Of a DNA stretch of 64,000 bases, positions 48,024-56,535 are shown in pieces. A program made the position numbers and the translations under genes. The stretch comes from Hymenobacter sp. BT559 (GTDB lineage: Bacteria; Bacteroidota; Bacteroidia; Cytophagales; Hymenobacteraceae), in assembly GCF_016427535.1 (NCBI RefSeq), contig NZ_JAELXV010000003.1:372001-436000 (forward strand). The letters run 5' to 3'. Position 1 is the stretch's first letter. Each line of letters begins with the position of its first letter. Under the pieces are notes generated by a model that saw nothing but the letters and a program-made list of their open reading frames with translations, was not told where the DNA came from and did no database searches.

Positions 48024-49188
48024 TCGACAGGAAAAATTGGTGATTGCGCCCCAAGCGGCGGAGCAGCGCGCTAGCGCGATAGCGGTCGTCGTGGTACTCG
48101 GCGTAGAGCTCGTCGAGGGTGGCGAGTACTTGTAGTGGGCCTAGCTCGTCGGCCCAGGCCAGTAGACCCTTGGGGTAATTGACGCCGGTGGTCATGGCCA
48201 GCTCTAGGTCGGGGGCGGAGGCCACGCGCAGGTACAGTGCGTCGGCGGCTTCATTAATGAGCATGGCCAGTACTCGGTGCAAGATGGTGTGACCCAAGCT
48301 CTCGTCTTTATTAGGCGCTGGTGGCACCGCGCCCGGCGCGTAGTCGTAGAAGCCGCGCCCGGTCTTGCGCCCTAGGTAGCCAGCCTCGAAAAGCCGCTTT
48401 TGGGTGAAGGAGGGCCGGTAGCGGGGGTCGTAGAAGAAGGCCGTAAACACCGATTCGGTGACCCGGTAGTTCACATCGTGGCCAATGAAGTCCATCAGCG
48501 CGAATGGCCCCATGCGGAAGCCACCTAGGTCAGTCAGGGCCCAGTCGATGGTAGCAATGTCGGCGATGCCTTCCTCCAAAATGCGGATGGCCTCGCCGTA
48601 AAACGGCCGCGCCACACGGTTCACAATGAAGCCAGGCGTGTCTTGGGCCAGCACCGGGCGCTTGCCCCAGCTGGCTACTAACGCCGTTACCTCCTCGGCC
48701 AGCCCGGCGCGGGTTTGCACCGCCGGGACGACTTCAACCAACTGCATCAGCGGGGCCGGGTTGAAGAAGTGGATGCCCACGAACCGCTCGGGCCGCTGGC
48801 AGGCCGCTGCAATTGCCGTGATGGAGAGCGAGGACGTATTGCTCGCCAGCCAGCATTCGGCCGACACAATGGCTTCTACCCCCCTAAAAACCTGCTGCTT
48901 CACGCCTAGGTCCTCCACGATGGCCTCGATAACTAGGCCGCAATCGGCAAAGTCGGCCATCGTTTCGGTGGGGTGCAGGCGGGCTACGGCCGCTTCGACG
49001 GCTTCAGTGGTCAGCTTGCCTTTCTCGGCCAGCCGGCGCAGGCTGGCGGCAATGTTGGAAATAGCTTTTTCGAGAGCTGCCGCATCCTGGTCGAGTAGGC
49101 GCACAGGGTGGCCGGCGGTGGCTACCACTTGCGCGATGCCCGCGCCCATTGCGCCACTGCCGATGATGCCGATGGTTATCTGTTGCAT
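47998..49188 (-). CDS. paaH: PaaH: 3-hydroxyadipyl-CoA dehydrogenase
   Basis: A 396-residue NAD-dependent 3-hydroxyacyl-CoA dehydrogenase. The Rossmann motif IGIIGSGAMGAGIAQ is at residues about 6-20. FVGIHFFNPAPLMQLVEVV contains the catalytic His region, followed by GKRPVLAQDTPGFIVNRVARP. A second C-terminal 3HCDH domain (about 300-380: LGHTILHRVLAMLINEAADA) gives the longer PaaH form. It oxidises 3-hydroxyadipyl-CoA to 3-oxoadipyl-CoA. It overlaps paaI by 26 bases; a long inverted repeat separates it from paaG. Confidence 0.93.
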   Translation of the reverse strand: MQQITIGIIGSGAMGAGIAQVVATAGHPVRLLDQDAAALEKAISNIAASLRRLAEKGKLTTEAVEAAVARLHPTETMADFADCGLVIEAIVEDLGVKQQVFRGVEAIVSAECWLASNTSSLSITAIAAACQRPERFVGIHFFNPAPLMQLVEVVPAVQTRAGLAEEVTALVASWGKRPVLAQDTPGFIVNRVARPFYGEAIRILEEGIADIATIDWALTDLGGFRMGPFALMDFIGHDVNYRVTESVFTAFFYDPRYRPSFTQKRLFEAGYLGRKTGRGFYDYAPGAVPPAPNKDESLGHTILHRVLAMLINEAADALYLRVASAPDLELAMTTGVNYPKGLLAWADELGPLQVLATLDELYAEYHDDRYRASALLRRLGRNHQFFLSNEPAAIRQ

Positions 49189-49201
49189 GGTTGAATTCAG
49201 T

Positions 49202-49324
49202 GTAGCTTGGACTTTATAGTCCGAGCGCGAGCGTAGCTCGCATTCCCGTTAGGGCAGATTTTCCTGACGTTCTCAGGCGCGGATGCGAGCTGCGCTCGCG
49301 TTCGGACTACAAAGTCCGAACTAC
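49202..49324. repeat. Family B intergenic palindrome overlapping the paaG stop codon
   Basis: 42-base arms (49202-49243 and 49283-49324) form an imperfect palindrome made of two nested motifs: GGACTTTGTAGTCC-like and GCGAGCG/AGCTCGC-like. The right arm covers the paaG stop codon (49321-49323), so the repeat supplies the end of that gene. It lies between paaG and paaH. Confidence 0.82.
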
Positions 49325-50106
49325 ATCCCGGTGAAGGTGGGTTGGCGCTTTTCCATGAACGCCGCCACGCCCTCGCGGTAGTCGGCGGTGTGGCCGGCGC
49401 GCAGCTGGTAGTCGCCCTCGGCGCGTAGCTGCTGGGCCACGTCATTGCCGAAGGTGCTGTTTAGCAAGTGCTTGGTGTAGGCCAGGCCTTTAGTGGGCAT
49501 GGCGGCCAGCTTGCGCGCCAGCGCGGCTACTTCCTGGTCGAAGGTTTCGTCGGGGAAGCTCTTGTAAATCATGCCCATTTGTACGGCGTCGGCAGCGCTC
49601 ACTTTGTCGCCGAGCAGCATGAGGGCGCTGGCGCGCTGCATGCCCACAAGGCGGGGTAGGAAGTACGTGCCGCCGCTATCGGGCACTAGGCCTATCTTGC
49701 TGAACGCCTGAATAAATGAAGCCGATTCTTTGGCCACTACAATGTCGCAAGCCAGGGCTAGGTTGGCCCCGGCACCGGCAGCTACGCCATTCACGGCGGC
49801 TATCACGGGCTTGTCGAGTTCGCGGATGAGCAGCACGATGGGGTTGTACAGCTTCTCCACGATTTCGGCCACGTCGGGGGCGTTGGGGCCGGTTATTTCG
49901 GCTAGGTCTTGCCCGGCGCAAAAGGCTTTGCCCGTGCCCGTTAGCACCACGGCCCGCACGCTGGTATCGGCCTGGCACTCGCGCAAGTGCTGCTGGAGGC
50001 CTAGGGCCACTTCGCGGTTGACGCTATTGAAAACGGCGGGCCGGTTGAAGGTCAGCGTAGCGACGCCGTCGGCGAGGGAGAAGAGCAGGGGCTGGGAATC
50101 GGACAT
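49321..50106 (-). CDS. paaG: PaaG: 1,2-epoxyphenylacetyl-CoA isomerase
   Basis: A 261-residue crotonase-fold isomerase that turns ring-1,2-epoxyphenylacetyl-CoA into oxepin-CoA. Landmarks are LTFNRPAVFNSVN, GTGKAFCAGQDLAEI with the catalytic-loop Asp, NGVAAGAGANLALACDIVVA, and KIGLVPDSGGTYFLPRLVG. The ending MEKRQPTFTGM is typical of PaaG. It follows paaD by 27 bases. The stop codon lies inside the family B repeat. Confidence 0.93.
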   Translation of the reverse strand: MSDSQPLLFSLADGVATLTFNRPAVFNSVNREVALGLQQHLRECQADTSVRAVVLTGTGKAFCAGQDLAEITGPNAPDVAEIVEKLYNPIVLLIRELDKPVIAAVNGVAAGAGANLALACDIVVAKESASFIQAFSKIGLVPDSGGTYFLPRLVGMQRASALMLLGDKVSAADAVQMGMIYKSFPDETFDQEVAALARKLAAMPTKGLAYTKHLLNSTFGNDVAQQLRAEGDYQLRAGHTADYREGVAAFMEKRQPTFTGM

Positions 50107-50133
50107 GAAGAAGAATAGTGGGGAGCCGCTGGG

Positions 50134-50637
50134 CTAGTGGCACTTGAAGTAATCGAAGGGCTCGTGGCAGTCGTTGCACTGGTAAGACGCCTTGCAGGCC
50201 GTAGAACCGAACTGACTGACCAAGCGCGTGTTATCGGACTTGCAATTGGGGCAGCGCACGGCCGTGTCCTGCCCAAAAAGATTAAGCATATGCCCCGTCG
50301 CCGTGCCATCTACGGGCGGCGCGATACCGTAGGCTTCCAGCTTTTCGCGGCCGGAGGGGGTCATCCAGTCGGTGGTCCAGGCTGGGCTGAGCTGGTTGTG
50401 AATCGTGACTTGCGTGATGCCTTCAGCCAGCAGCCGCAGGCGGATGTCGGTGGCGATGGTGTTCATAGCCGGGCAACCCGAGTAGGTGGGCGTGATGTGC
50501 ACCGTCACTTGCTCGCCAGCCACTTGCACGCCGCGCACGATGCCTAGGTCCAGAATGCTGAGCACTGGTACTTCGGGGTCGAGCACCTCGTCGAGCAGCT
50601 CCCAGATGCGGGCTTTGGTGAGGGCGGTGGCTACCAT
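50134..50637 (-). CDS. paaD: PaaD: phenylacetyl-CoA epoxidase maturation subunit
   Basis: A 167-residue protein with an N-terminal MIP18/DUF59 domain (VLDPEVPVLSILDLGIVRG, TPTYSGCPAMNTI), as in iron-sulfur/metal assembly factors. The C-terminal zinc-ribbon-like part has CPNCKSDN and CNDCHEPFDYFKCH. It supports the PaaABCE multicomponent epoxidase. The start at 50637 overlaps the end of paaC by seven bases and matches the family N-terminus; longer in-frame extensions run antisense through low-complexity sequence and are not credible. Confidence 0.93.
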   Translation of the reverse strand: MVATALTKARIWELLDEVLDPEVPVLSILDLGIVRGVQVAGEQVTVHITPTYSGCPAMNTIATDIRLRLLAEGITQVTIHNQLSPAWTTDWMTPSGREKLEAYGIAPPVDGTATGHMLNLFGQDTAVRCPNCKSDNTRLVSQFGSTACKASYQCNDCHEPFDYFKCH

Positions 50638-51449
50638 GTGAGGCCGGGGTAGGCGCGCTGCACGTATTGCAGCTCGGTGAGAATGTACCCGAGGTGCTCG
50701 CTGTGCCGCCCTTCCTTGCCGCCCGCCAGCCCAAAGGTGGTCGCCGGGGGGGTAGGCAGGGTGGCTTCTTCCAGCACGCGGGCCACGTGGGCTACCATGG
50801 CGGGTTGCAACGCAGCGTAATCGGGGATAATGCCGGCTTCTTGCAAGGCCTTTTCGGTGGCGGTGGGCGTGGTCAGCTCGGCGGCGTAGCGCCACAAGCT
50901 GGCGATAGCTTTTTCAACGCGCTGCCGGCTTTCGAGCGTGCCGTCACCGAGGCGGATTATCCATTCCGAGCTCCACTTGAGGTGGTAGGCGGCTTCCTTC
51001 ACGGCTTTTTCGGCAATGCCGGCTAGGCGCTCGTCGGGGCTGCTTTTGAGCTGTTGTAAAAAGGGATAGTGGAAGTTATCGAATAAAAATTGCCGCACGA
51101 TGGTGTGCGCAAAGTCGCCGTTGGGCTGCTCGACTAGCAGCGGGTGGCGGTACTCCACGGCCGAGCGCAGGTAGGCTAGGTCGTCTTCGGTGCGGCCTTT
51201 GCCTTCGAGCTCGGCGGCGTATTGGTAGAGGCTGCGGGTTTCGCCCAGCAGGTCGAGGGCGATGTTGGCCATCGCAAGGTCCTGCTCCAGGATGGGGCCG
51301 TGGCCGCACCACTCGCTCAGGCGGTGGCCTAGGATGAGGCTGGTATCAGCCAGTTGCACTACGTAGGTAAACAGCAGCTGCCGCACCTCCGCGGAGTAGG
51401 TAGCCAGGGCAGTAGATTCGGAAGGGGCAGCTTGCATAGGTGGCAGCAT
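50631..51449 (-). CDS. paaC: PaaC: structural subunit of phenylacetyl-CoA 1,2-epoxidase
   Basis: A 272-residue ferritin-like subunit that scaffolds the catalytic PaaA in the epoxidase heterotetramer. Family landmarks are LADTSLILGHRLSEWCGHGP, EDDLAYLR, FLFDNFHYPFLQQL and AAYHLKWSSEWIIRLGDGT, ending HLGYILTELQYVQRAYPGLTW. The stop of paaB and this ATG share a base (TAATG), so translation is coupled; an ATG 12 bases further in is the alternative start. Confidence 0.94.
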   Translation of the reverse strand: MLPPMQAAPSESTALATYSAEVRQLLFTYVVQLADTSLILGHRLSEWCGHGPILEQDLAMANIALDLLGETRSLYQYAAELEGKGRTEDDLAYLRSAVEYRHPLLVEQPNGDFAHTIVRQFLFDNFHYPFLQQLKSSPDERLAGIAEKAVKEAAYHLKWSSEWIIRLGDGTLESRQRVEKAIASLWRYAAELTTPTATEKALQEAGIIPDYAALQPAMVAHVARVLEEATLPTPPATTFGLAGGKEGRHSEHLGYILTELQYVQRAYPGLTW

Positions 51450-51736
51450 TACATGTGTTTAATGGAATCCGGCACGTCGTAGAATGTGGGGTGCCGGTAC
51501 ACTTTATCGGCCGCCGGGTCGAAGAAGGCTTCGGCATCGTCGGGGTTGGAGGCGTGGATGTGCGTGGACTCGACCACCCAAATGCTCACACCTTCGAGGC
51601 GGCGCGTGTACACGTCACGCGCGTTTTGGATGGCCATGGTGGCATCGGCGGCGTGCAGGCTACCGACGTGCTTGTGGTCGAGGCCCTGCTTGTTGCGGAT
51701 AAAGACCTCCCAAAGAGGCCATTCGGCTTGGTTCAT
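51449..51736 (-). CDS. paaB: PaaB: phenylacetyl-CoA epoxidase small subunit
   Basis: A 95-residue subunit of the epoxidase complex with typical PaaB boxes: WPLWEVFIRNKQGLDHKHVG, DATMAIQNARDVYTRR and the SIWVV strand. The ending includes the HPTFYDVPDSIKHM tail. Length matches the family. It is separated from paaA by the 137-base family C palindrome and overlaps paaC by one base. Confidence 0.95.
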   Translation of the reverse strand: MNQAEWPLWEVFIRNKQGLDHKHVGSLHAADATMAIQNARDVYTRRLEGVSIWVVESTHIHASNPDDAEAFFDPAADKVYRHPTFYDVPDSIKHM

Positions 51737-51778
51737 ATAGGTAGTTTGTATAACTTCTTTTGCCTTAACAACCTTGAG

Positions 51779-51915
51779 ACCCCACCCCCGGCCCCCTGGC
51801 CCCTACCCCCTCCGGGAGAGGGGAGCCTGACGACTGAATACCATCTAACAACGTCTACTTGCGGTCGGCTCCCCTCTCCCGGAGGGGGTAGGGGCCAGGG
51901 GGGCGGGGGTGGGGT
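51779..51915. repeat. Family C long palindrome between paaA and paaB
   Basis: 49-bp arms (51779-51827 and 51867-51915) with a single mismatch and a 39-base loop, rich in C on one arm and G on the other. The hairpin would be extremely stable in the paa mRNA. It starts 6 bases after the paaA stop. Similar C-rich palindromes are common in other genomes; no second copy is in this window. Confidence 0.88.
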
Positions 51916-51921
51916 TACGCG

Positions 51922-52881
51922 TTAAGCCCCTACCCCCTCGCGCGCCTTGCGCTTCGCGGCGTGCGCTAAGGCTGCCTCACGCACCCAGGCGCCCTCTTCG
52001 TGCGCCTGCACGCGGGCTTGCAGGCGGTCGGCGTTGCAAAGGCCGTTACCTTTCACCACTTGCCAAAACTCCTCCCAGTTCACCTCACCGAAGTCATAAG
52101 CTTTGCGCTCCTCGTTCCACTTGAGAGCTGGGTCGGGCACGGTAAGACCTAGAAACTCAGCCTGAGGCACCATCATGTCCACGAATTTCTGGCGCAGCTC
52201 GTCGTTGGTAAATCGCTTGATGCGCCACTTCATCGACTGCTCGGTGTTGGGCGACTCCGAGTCTTTGGGGCCGAACATCATCAGCGTGGGCCACCACCAG
52301 CGGTTGAGGGCTTCCTGGGCCATTTCCTTCTGGGCGGGCGCGCCTTCGCAAAGCGTCTGCATCACCTCGAAGCCCTGGCGCTGGTGGAAGCTTTCTTCCT
52401 TACACACTCGCACCATGGCCCGTGCATACGGCCCGTAGCTGGTGCGGCACAGCGGCACCTGGTTGAGAATGGCCGCGCCATCGACCAGCCACCCCACGCA
52501 GCCCATATCGGCCCAGCTCAGGGTGGGGTAGTTGAAGATGCTGCTGTACTTGGCCTTACCCGAGTGCAGGTCGGCGAGCATCTGGTCGCGGCTGGCACCT
52601 AGGGTTTCTGCGGCGCTGTAGAGGTAGAGGCCGTGGCCGGCTTCGTCCTGCACCTTCGAGAGCAGAATGGACTTGCGCTTGAGCGACGGGGCACGGGTTA
52701 TCCAGTTTCCTTCGGGAAGCATCCCCACCAGCTCGGAGTGCGCATGCTGCGAAATTTGCCGAATCAGAGTTTTGCGGTAGGCCTCGGGCATCCAGTCCTT
52801 GGGCTCGATGCGCACGTCGGCGTCGATGCGGGCCTGGAACTGTTCTTCCTGCGTGAGGGCGGGCTTCTCTAACGTTTCCAT
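51922..52881 (-). CDS. paaA: PaaA: catalytic di-iron subunit of phenylacetyl-CoA 1,2-epoxidase
   Basis: A 319-residue ferritin-like oxygenase that epoxidises the CoA-activated aromatic ring. Family boxes with di-iron ligands are visible: [37 protein letters not shown], and [14 protein letters not shown]. Also present are [16 protein letters not shown] and the C-terminal [15 protein letters not shown]. The start at 52881 ([15 protein letters not shown]) is preferred because the sequence 39 bases upstream to an earlier ATG (52920) is AT-rich and codes for low-complexity Asn/Ser. That longer form would overlap paaE by 11 bases. Confidence 0.95.
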   Translation of the reverse strand: METLEKPALTQEEQFQARIDADVRIEPKDWMPEAYRKTLIRQISQHAHSELVGMLPEGNWITRAPSLKRKSILLSKVQDEAGHGLYLYSAAETLGASRDQMLADLHSGKAKYSSIFNYPTLSWADMGCVGWLVDGAAILNQVPLCRTSYGPYARAMVRVCKEESFHQRQGFEVMQTLCEGAPAQKEMAQEALNRWWWPTLMMFGPKDSESPNTEQSMKWRIKRFTNDELRQKFVDMMVPQAEFLGLTVPDPALKWNEERKAYDFGEVNWEEFWQVVKGNGLCNADRLQARVQAHEEGAWVREAALAHAAKRKAREGVGA

Positions 52882-52909
52882 ACTGCTTAAGAATGAGTTA
52901 ATTAAATTA

Positions 52910-53989
52910 TTATTGGTCAAAATCTACCGTTACTTGCTCCGTCACGGGCCTGGCCTGGCAGGTGAGCACGTAGCCCTTGGCCACCTCCGCTTCGGAAAGC
53001 GAGTAGTTCACATCCATTTCTACGCGTCCTTCGATGACGCGGGCAAGGCAGGTGCTGCACATGCCGTTTTTGCAAGAATATGGGGCATCAATGCCGCTTT
53101 CCAGCGCTGCATCGAGGATGGTATTGCCGTAGTACGACATTTCCAGCAGCCGAACGCCGCCATCCAGCTTCAGCGTTACTAAGCTCTTTTTATCGTCTTC
53201 GCCTACGGGTGGCAGCTTGGCTTTGGCCGCGCCGGGTTTGCCTGCATTGGCTGAGCCAAATAGCTCGAAGTGAATCTTCTCGGGTGCTACGCCTGCACTG
53301 GTCAGCGCGGTGCGCACGCCGTTTACCATGTCTTCGGGGCCACACAAGAAGCACTCGTCAATTTGGCTGGCGGGCACCACTTTTTCAAGAAACTGCCGGG
53401 CCTTCTGCTCATCGATGCGGCCGAATAGCAGGTCGGCATCGCCCTGCTCGCGGCTTAGGATGTGGTACACGCTCAGGCGGTGCAAGAACTTGTTTTTGAG
53501 CGCCTCTAGAGCTTCTTTGAAGATAATGGAGTTGCGGCCGCGGTTGCCATATACTAGCGTCACGCGGCTATTCGGCTCGGTCAGCAGCACCGTTTTCACG
53601 ATGCTAAAAATGGGCGTGATGCCGCTACCCGCCGCAAACGCCACGTAATGCTTGGCTTGCGTGGGGTGCAACGCGGTGTGGAAGTGCCCGGCGGGGGGCA
53701 TCACGTCGAGTTCTTCGCCCGCACTCAGGCCATCCACGGCAAGCGACGAAAAGCGACCTTCCGGCACTTTCTTGATGGCTACCTGCCACTCATTATCGAG
53801 CGGACTGCTGCAAATGGAGTACGAGCGGCGCAACTCCTCGCCGTTGTGGATGCGCCGAAACGTGAGGTACTGCCCCTGCGTGAAGCGGAACGCCTCGCGC
53901 AGGTCGGTGGGCACGTCGAGCGTCACGCGCACGCAATCGGGCGTTTCGCGGGCAATATGCTTGATTTTGAGTTTGTGAAAGCGGCTCAT
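52910..53989 (-). CDS. paaE: PaaE: phenylacetyl-CoA epoxidase reductase
   Basis: A 359-residue electron-transfer subunit. The N-terminal FAD domain has [11 protein letters not shown]. The NAD-binding domain has [19 protein letters not shown] and [14 protein letters not shown]. The C-terminal plant-type [2Fe-2S] ferredoxin (about 270-359) has [12 protein letters not shown] and a final Cys in YVLTCQARP. It passes electrons from NAD(P)H to PaaA. The start at 53989 overlaps the end of the TetR gene by four bases (ATGA); earlier in-frame Met codons lie within the TetR gene. Confidence 0.95.
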   Translation of the reverse strand: MSRFHKLKIKHIARETPDCVRVTLDVPTDLREAFRFTQGQYLTFRRIHNGEELRRSYSICSSPLDNEWQVAIKKVPEGRFSSLAVDGLSAGEELDVMPPAGHFHTALHPTQAKHYVAFAAGSGITPIFSIVKTVLLTEPNSRVTLVYGNRGRNSIIFKEALEALKNKFLHRLSVYHILSREQGDADLLFGRIDEQKARQFLEKVVPASQIDECFLCGPEDMVNGVRTALTSAGVAPEKIHFELFGSANAGKPGAAKAKLPPVGEDDKKSLVTLKLDGGVRLLEMSYYGNTILDAALESGIDAPYSCKNGMCSTCLARVIEGRVEMDVNYSLSEAEVAKGYVLTCQARPVTEQVTVDFDQ

Positions 53990-54642
53990 GCGGTAGGTTT
54001 TTTCAGCCCGTCGAGGAGCATAGTAAGGAGGTCGGCCTCTAGGTCGGCGGCTGATAAGTTGCGCCCCGGCCGGTACCACAACTCGACCCAGCGCACCGCC
54101 GAGAGCAGCGTAAACAAGGCCACCGATACATTCACGGCCTGCAATTCGCCCGCCGCAATGCCCTGTTCAATCAAGGCCGCGAAGCCTTTCTCATAACGCT
54201 TGCGGGCCTGCTTAAATTCGGTCAGGCGCGGCTCGGTCAGGGCCTTCCATTCGTTGTTGGCCACCGATACGGCGGCGCCGTCCTTGGTCATCAGGCGCAC
54301 GTGCCGCCGCAGCAGCTCGGTTATCTTTTCGAGGTAAGTCGCCTCCATCTGCTCTACCTCGGTGAGTTGCGCGATGTAGGTGTCCGACACCTGGAAGCAA
54401 ATGATTTCCAGAATCTCGTCCTTCGACTTGATGTGGTTGTACATGCTGGCCGCGTCGAGGCCCACCCGCGCCCCTAGGTCACGCATCGACGAGCTGCCGA
54501 AGCCGCGCTCCTTAAAGAGTCGGGCGGCTTCATCCAGGATGAGCTGGCGCTGCTGGGGCCGGCGCTTTTTCACTAGCCGCACCGTGCCCGTGGCGGGCGG
54601 CGTGGCCGTCGAGGCGGGGTTAGGGGCGGTTTTAGGAGGCAT
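53986..54642 (-). CDS. TetR/AcrR-family regulator of the phenylacetate operon (PaaR-like)
   Basis: A 218-residue regulator. A basic Pro/Thr-rich N-terminus (about 1-28) precedes the helix-turn-helix (about 30-75: ILDEAARLFKERGFGSSSMRD, VGLDAASMYNHIKSKDEI). The C-terminal ligand domain ends with the WVELWYRPGR region. TetR regulators in other phenylacetate clusters respond to phenylacetyl-CoA; this one is embedded between paaK and paaE and coupled to paaE by an ATGA overlap, so it probably autoregulates the operon. A palindrome near the paaK start is the candidate operator. Confidence 0.92.
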   Translation of the reverse strand: MPPKTAPNPASTATPPATGTVRLVKKRRPQQRQLILDEAARLFKERGFGSSSMRDLGARVGLDAASMYNHIKSKDEILEIICFQVSDTYIAQLTEVEQMEATYLEKITELLRRHVRLMTKDGAAVSVANNEWKALTEPRLTEFKQARKRYEKGFAALIEQGIAAGELQAVNVSVALFTLLSAVRWVELWYRPGRNLSAADLEADLLTMLLDGLKKPTA

Positions 54643-54681
54643 TCTCTGATTGCTGTATTTGTTGTTTTGGGGTAAGGCACA

Positions 54682-56025
54682 CTAGGCGAGCGCTCGCAAG
54701 TCGCGCACGCGGTTGAGCTTGCCGCCCTCGCTGCGCGGCAGCGTGCCGAAGCCAAGCAGCGTTACCTTCATGCTCAGCCCAATGTTGTCCTTAATCTTTT
54801 TAGCAAACGAGCCTTGCAGCGCCCGTAGGCAGTCGTGCTGCTCAATAGCGTCGGCAGTTACGGTTTCCAAACCTAGGTCGCGCATCAGGTCTTCGGCGAT
54901 TTCTACGCTTACTTCTACCTCATCCATGCTGCCGCGGCGCGAGGCTACTACTTGGTAATACGGGCTCACCTGGGGTAGGCCGCTGAGGATATCCTCGACC
55001 TGGGTGTGGAAGAAATTGACCCCGCGAATAATGAGCATGTCATCAGCCCGGCCACGGATGGGGCCCATCTTCACGTGCGTCCGGCTTTCGGAGTGGTCGT
55101 AGGTAAGGTTCGTGATGTCGTTGGTCCAATACCGCAGAATGGGCATGGCCTTCTTGGTCAAGGTTGTGAATACCAGCACGCCCAGCTCACCTTCGGCCAC
55201 CGGCTCGCCGGTGTGCTTGTCCACTATTTCGGGATAGAAATGGTCTTCCCAGACGTAGCTGCCAGTGCCGCGCTCGTTCACGTCTTCCTGCGATACGCCA
55301 GGGCCCATGATTTCGCTGAGGCCATAGATATTGGTGGCCTTCACGCGCAAACCGGCCTCCACCTGCTGGCGGATGGTATCGGTCCAGGGCTCGGCGCCCA
55401 GCACGGCATATTGTAGGTTGATGGCCTCGGGGCTAATGCCACGCCGCTTGATTTCTTCGGCTAGCACCTGCGCATATGAGGGAGTAGCGCAGATGATTTC
55501 GGGCCGAAAATCTTGGAGCAATTGCAACTGACGGTCGGTGCTACCTCCCGATACTGGGATGACCGTTAGCCCCAGCTTCTCGGCGCCGTAGTGAACACCT
55601 AGGCCGCCCGTGAAGAGGCCGTAGCCATAGGCATTTTGGAGCTTCATGCCGGGCCGGCAGCCAGCAGCGGCCAGCGAGCGCGCCACTACTTCGGCGAAAA
55701 TCTCTAGGTCGTGGGCCGTGTAGCCGACTACCGTGGCCTTGCCCGTGGTACCGCTGGAGCAGTGCAGCCGCGCTACTTCATTTTCGGGCACTGCGAAGAG
55801 GCCGAAGGGATAGTTATCTCGGAAATCTGTCTTCTTAGTAAAGCCTAGCTTGCCTAGGTCCTTCAACCCGCGAAAGGTGCTTGGGTGCACGCCCAGTGCG
55901 TCAAACTTCTGCCGATAAAATGGCACCCGGTCGTACACATACGCCACCTGTTCCTTGAGCCGGGCGTTTTGCAGGGCGCGCAACTTAGGCAGCGGCAGGC
56001 GCTCGATGGCAGGGTTGAACAGCAT
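54682..56025 (-). CDS. paaK: PaaK: phenylacetate-CoA ligase
   Basis: A 447-residue AMP-forming ligase, the first committed step, turning phenylacetate, CoA and ATP into phenylacetyl-CoA. The phosphate-binding loop is HCSSGTTGKATVVGY. Further landmarks are NAYGYGLFTGGLGVHYGAE, TNIYGLSEIMGPGVS, and the C-terminal DDMLIIRGVNFFHTQVED. The start at 56025 (MLFNPAIERLPL) matches the family; the upstream in-frame extension is unlike it. TCCCACCC precedes the ATG by 17 bases on this strand. It is the first gene of the operon. Confidence 0.95.
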   Translation of the reverse strand: MLFNPAIERLPLPKLRALQNARLKEQVAYVYDRVPFYRQKFDALGVHPSTFRGLKDLGKLGFTKKTDFRDNYPFGLFAVPENEVARLHCSSGTTGKATVVGYTAHDLEIFAEVVARSLAAAGCRPGMKLQNAYGYGLFTGGLGVHYGAEKLGLTVIPVSGGSTDRQLQLLQDFRPEIICATPSYAQVLAEEIKRRGISPEAINLQYAVLGAEPWTDTIRQQVEAGLRVKATNIYGLSEIMGPGVSQEDVNERGTGSYVWEDHFYPEIVDKHTGEPVAEGELGVLVFTTLTKKAMPILRYWTNDITNLTYDHSESRTHVKMGPIRGRADDMLIIRGVNFFHTQVEDILSGLPQVSPYYQVVASRRGSMDEVEVSVEIAEDLMRDLGLETVTADAIEQHDCLRALQGSFAKKIKDNIGLSMKVTLLGFGTLPRSEGGKLNRVRDLRALA

Positions 56026-56110
56026 GGGAAGCGCTGCTAGTGGGTGGGAGAGGGGTAGGGAAGGAGCAGACTGTGGGAGCAGTATACTCTTTGCAGTTAC
56101 AAATAAACAC

Positions 56111-56126
56111 AAACAAATGTTTGTTT
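56111..56126. promoter_or_regulatory. Candidate operator AAACAAATGTTTGTTT upstream of paaK
   Basis: 7-bp arms AAACAAA and TTTGTTT around TG lie 86 bases upstream of the paaK start, in an AT-rich patch likely to be the promoter. It is the best candidate site for the TetR regulator encoded in the operon. The remaining gap 56127-56350 is AT-rich without a gene; a small TGCTAC/GTAGCA hairpin lies near 56190-56208. Confidence 0.5.
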
Positions 56127-56353
56127 AGGCTGACAGTGCTGCTTTGCTGCTGTTACCTCGGTGGTAAAAGGTCCGTAGTCCAAACTTGCTACTAGAGTGG
56201 TAGCAGAATGCACAGGCCTATCACGCTGCTATTGGTTACATTGCCCCAATGCTAGTACTGATGCAATAAGTTATTTTTTGCTATACAACTCATAATCATA
56301 GCTTATTACGGTGTTCATTGCTTTTGCTTAGCCTGGAGGAAACAAAAAATTAA

Positions 56354-56385
56354 TTGTAATTCTGCTTTTCGTTCTTTTACCTTTG
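56354..56385 (+). promoter_or_regulatory. Predicted promoter driving the S-box leader
   Basis: TTG at 56354-56356 (-33) and TACCTTTG at 56378-56385 (-7) are 21 bases apart, fitting the Bacteroidota consensus. Transcription would start near 56392, about 20 bases before the riboswitch P1 helix. Confidence 0.7.
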
Positions 56386-56413
56386 GCCCATTCACTCCTT
56401 CTTCAGAAGGAAC

Positions 56414-56528
56414 GTTTTTATACCGAGGCGCGGAGAGACAGACTCGATGAACCGCCGGCAACCCCCAGCCACCCGCTGGAACGGTGCCAACTGAAGGCCA
56501 ACGCAAGGTGCCTGGCTATTATAAAAAC
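56414..56528 (+). promoter_or_regulatory. SAM-I (S-box) riboswitch
   Basis: The aptamer is recognisable by conserved segments in order: GAGGCGCGGAGAGAC, the kink-turn/pseudoknot stretch CGATGAACCGCCGGCAACC, a P3 hairpin (CCAGC...GCTGG), and ACGGTGCCAACTG. Outer helix P1 pairs GTTTTTATA (56414-56422) perfectly with TATAAAAAC (56520-56528). It senses S-adenosylmethionine in known cases and is associated with sulfur metabolism. It lies on the plus strand, directly after a good promoter; the first long gene downstream is the SusC at 57101. Confidence 0.88.
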
Positions 56529-56535
56529 AAACATC

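Noticed and set aside
51779..51915. Transcription terminator of paaA
   Set aside because: The hairpin lacks a U-run and sits inside an operon whose downstream genes encode subunits of the same complex, so complete termination is unlikely.
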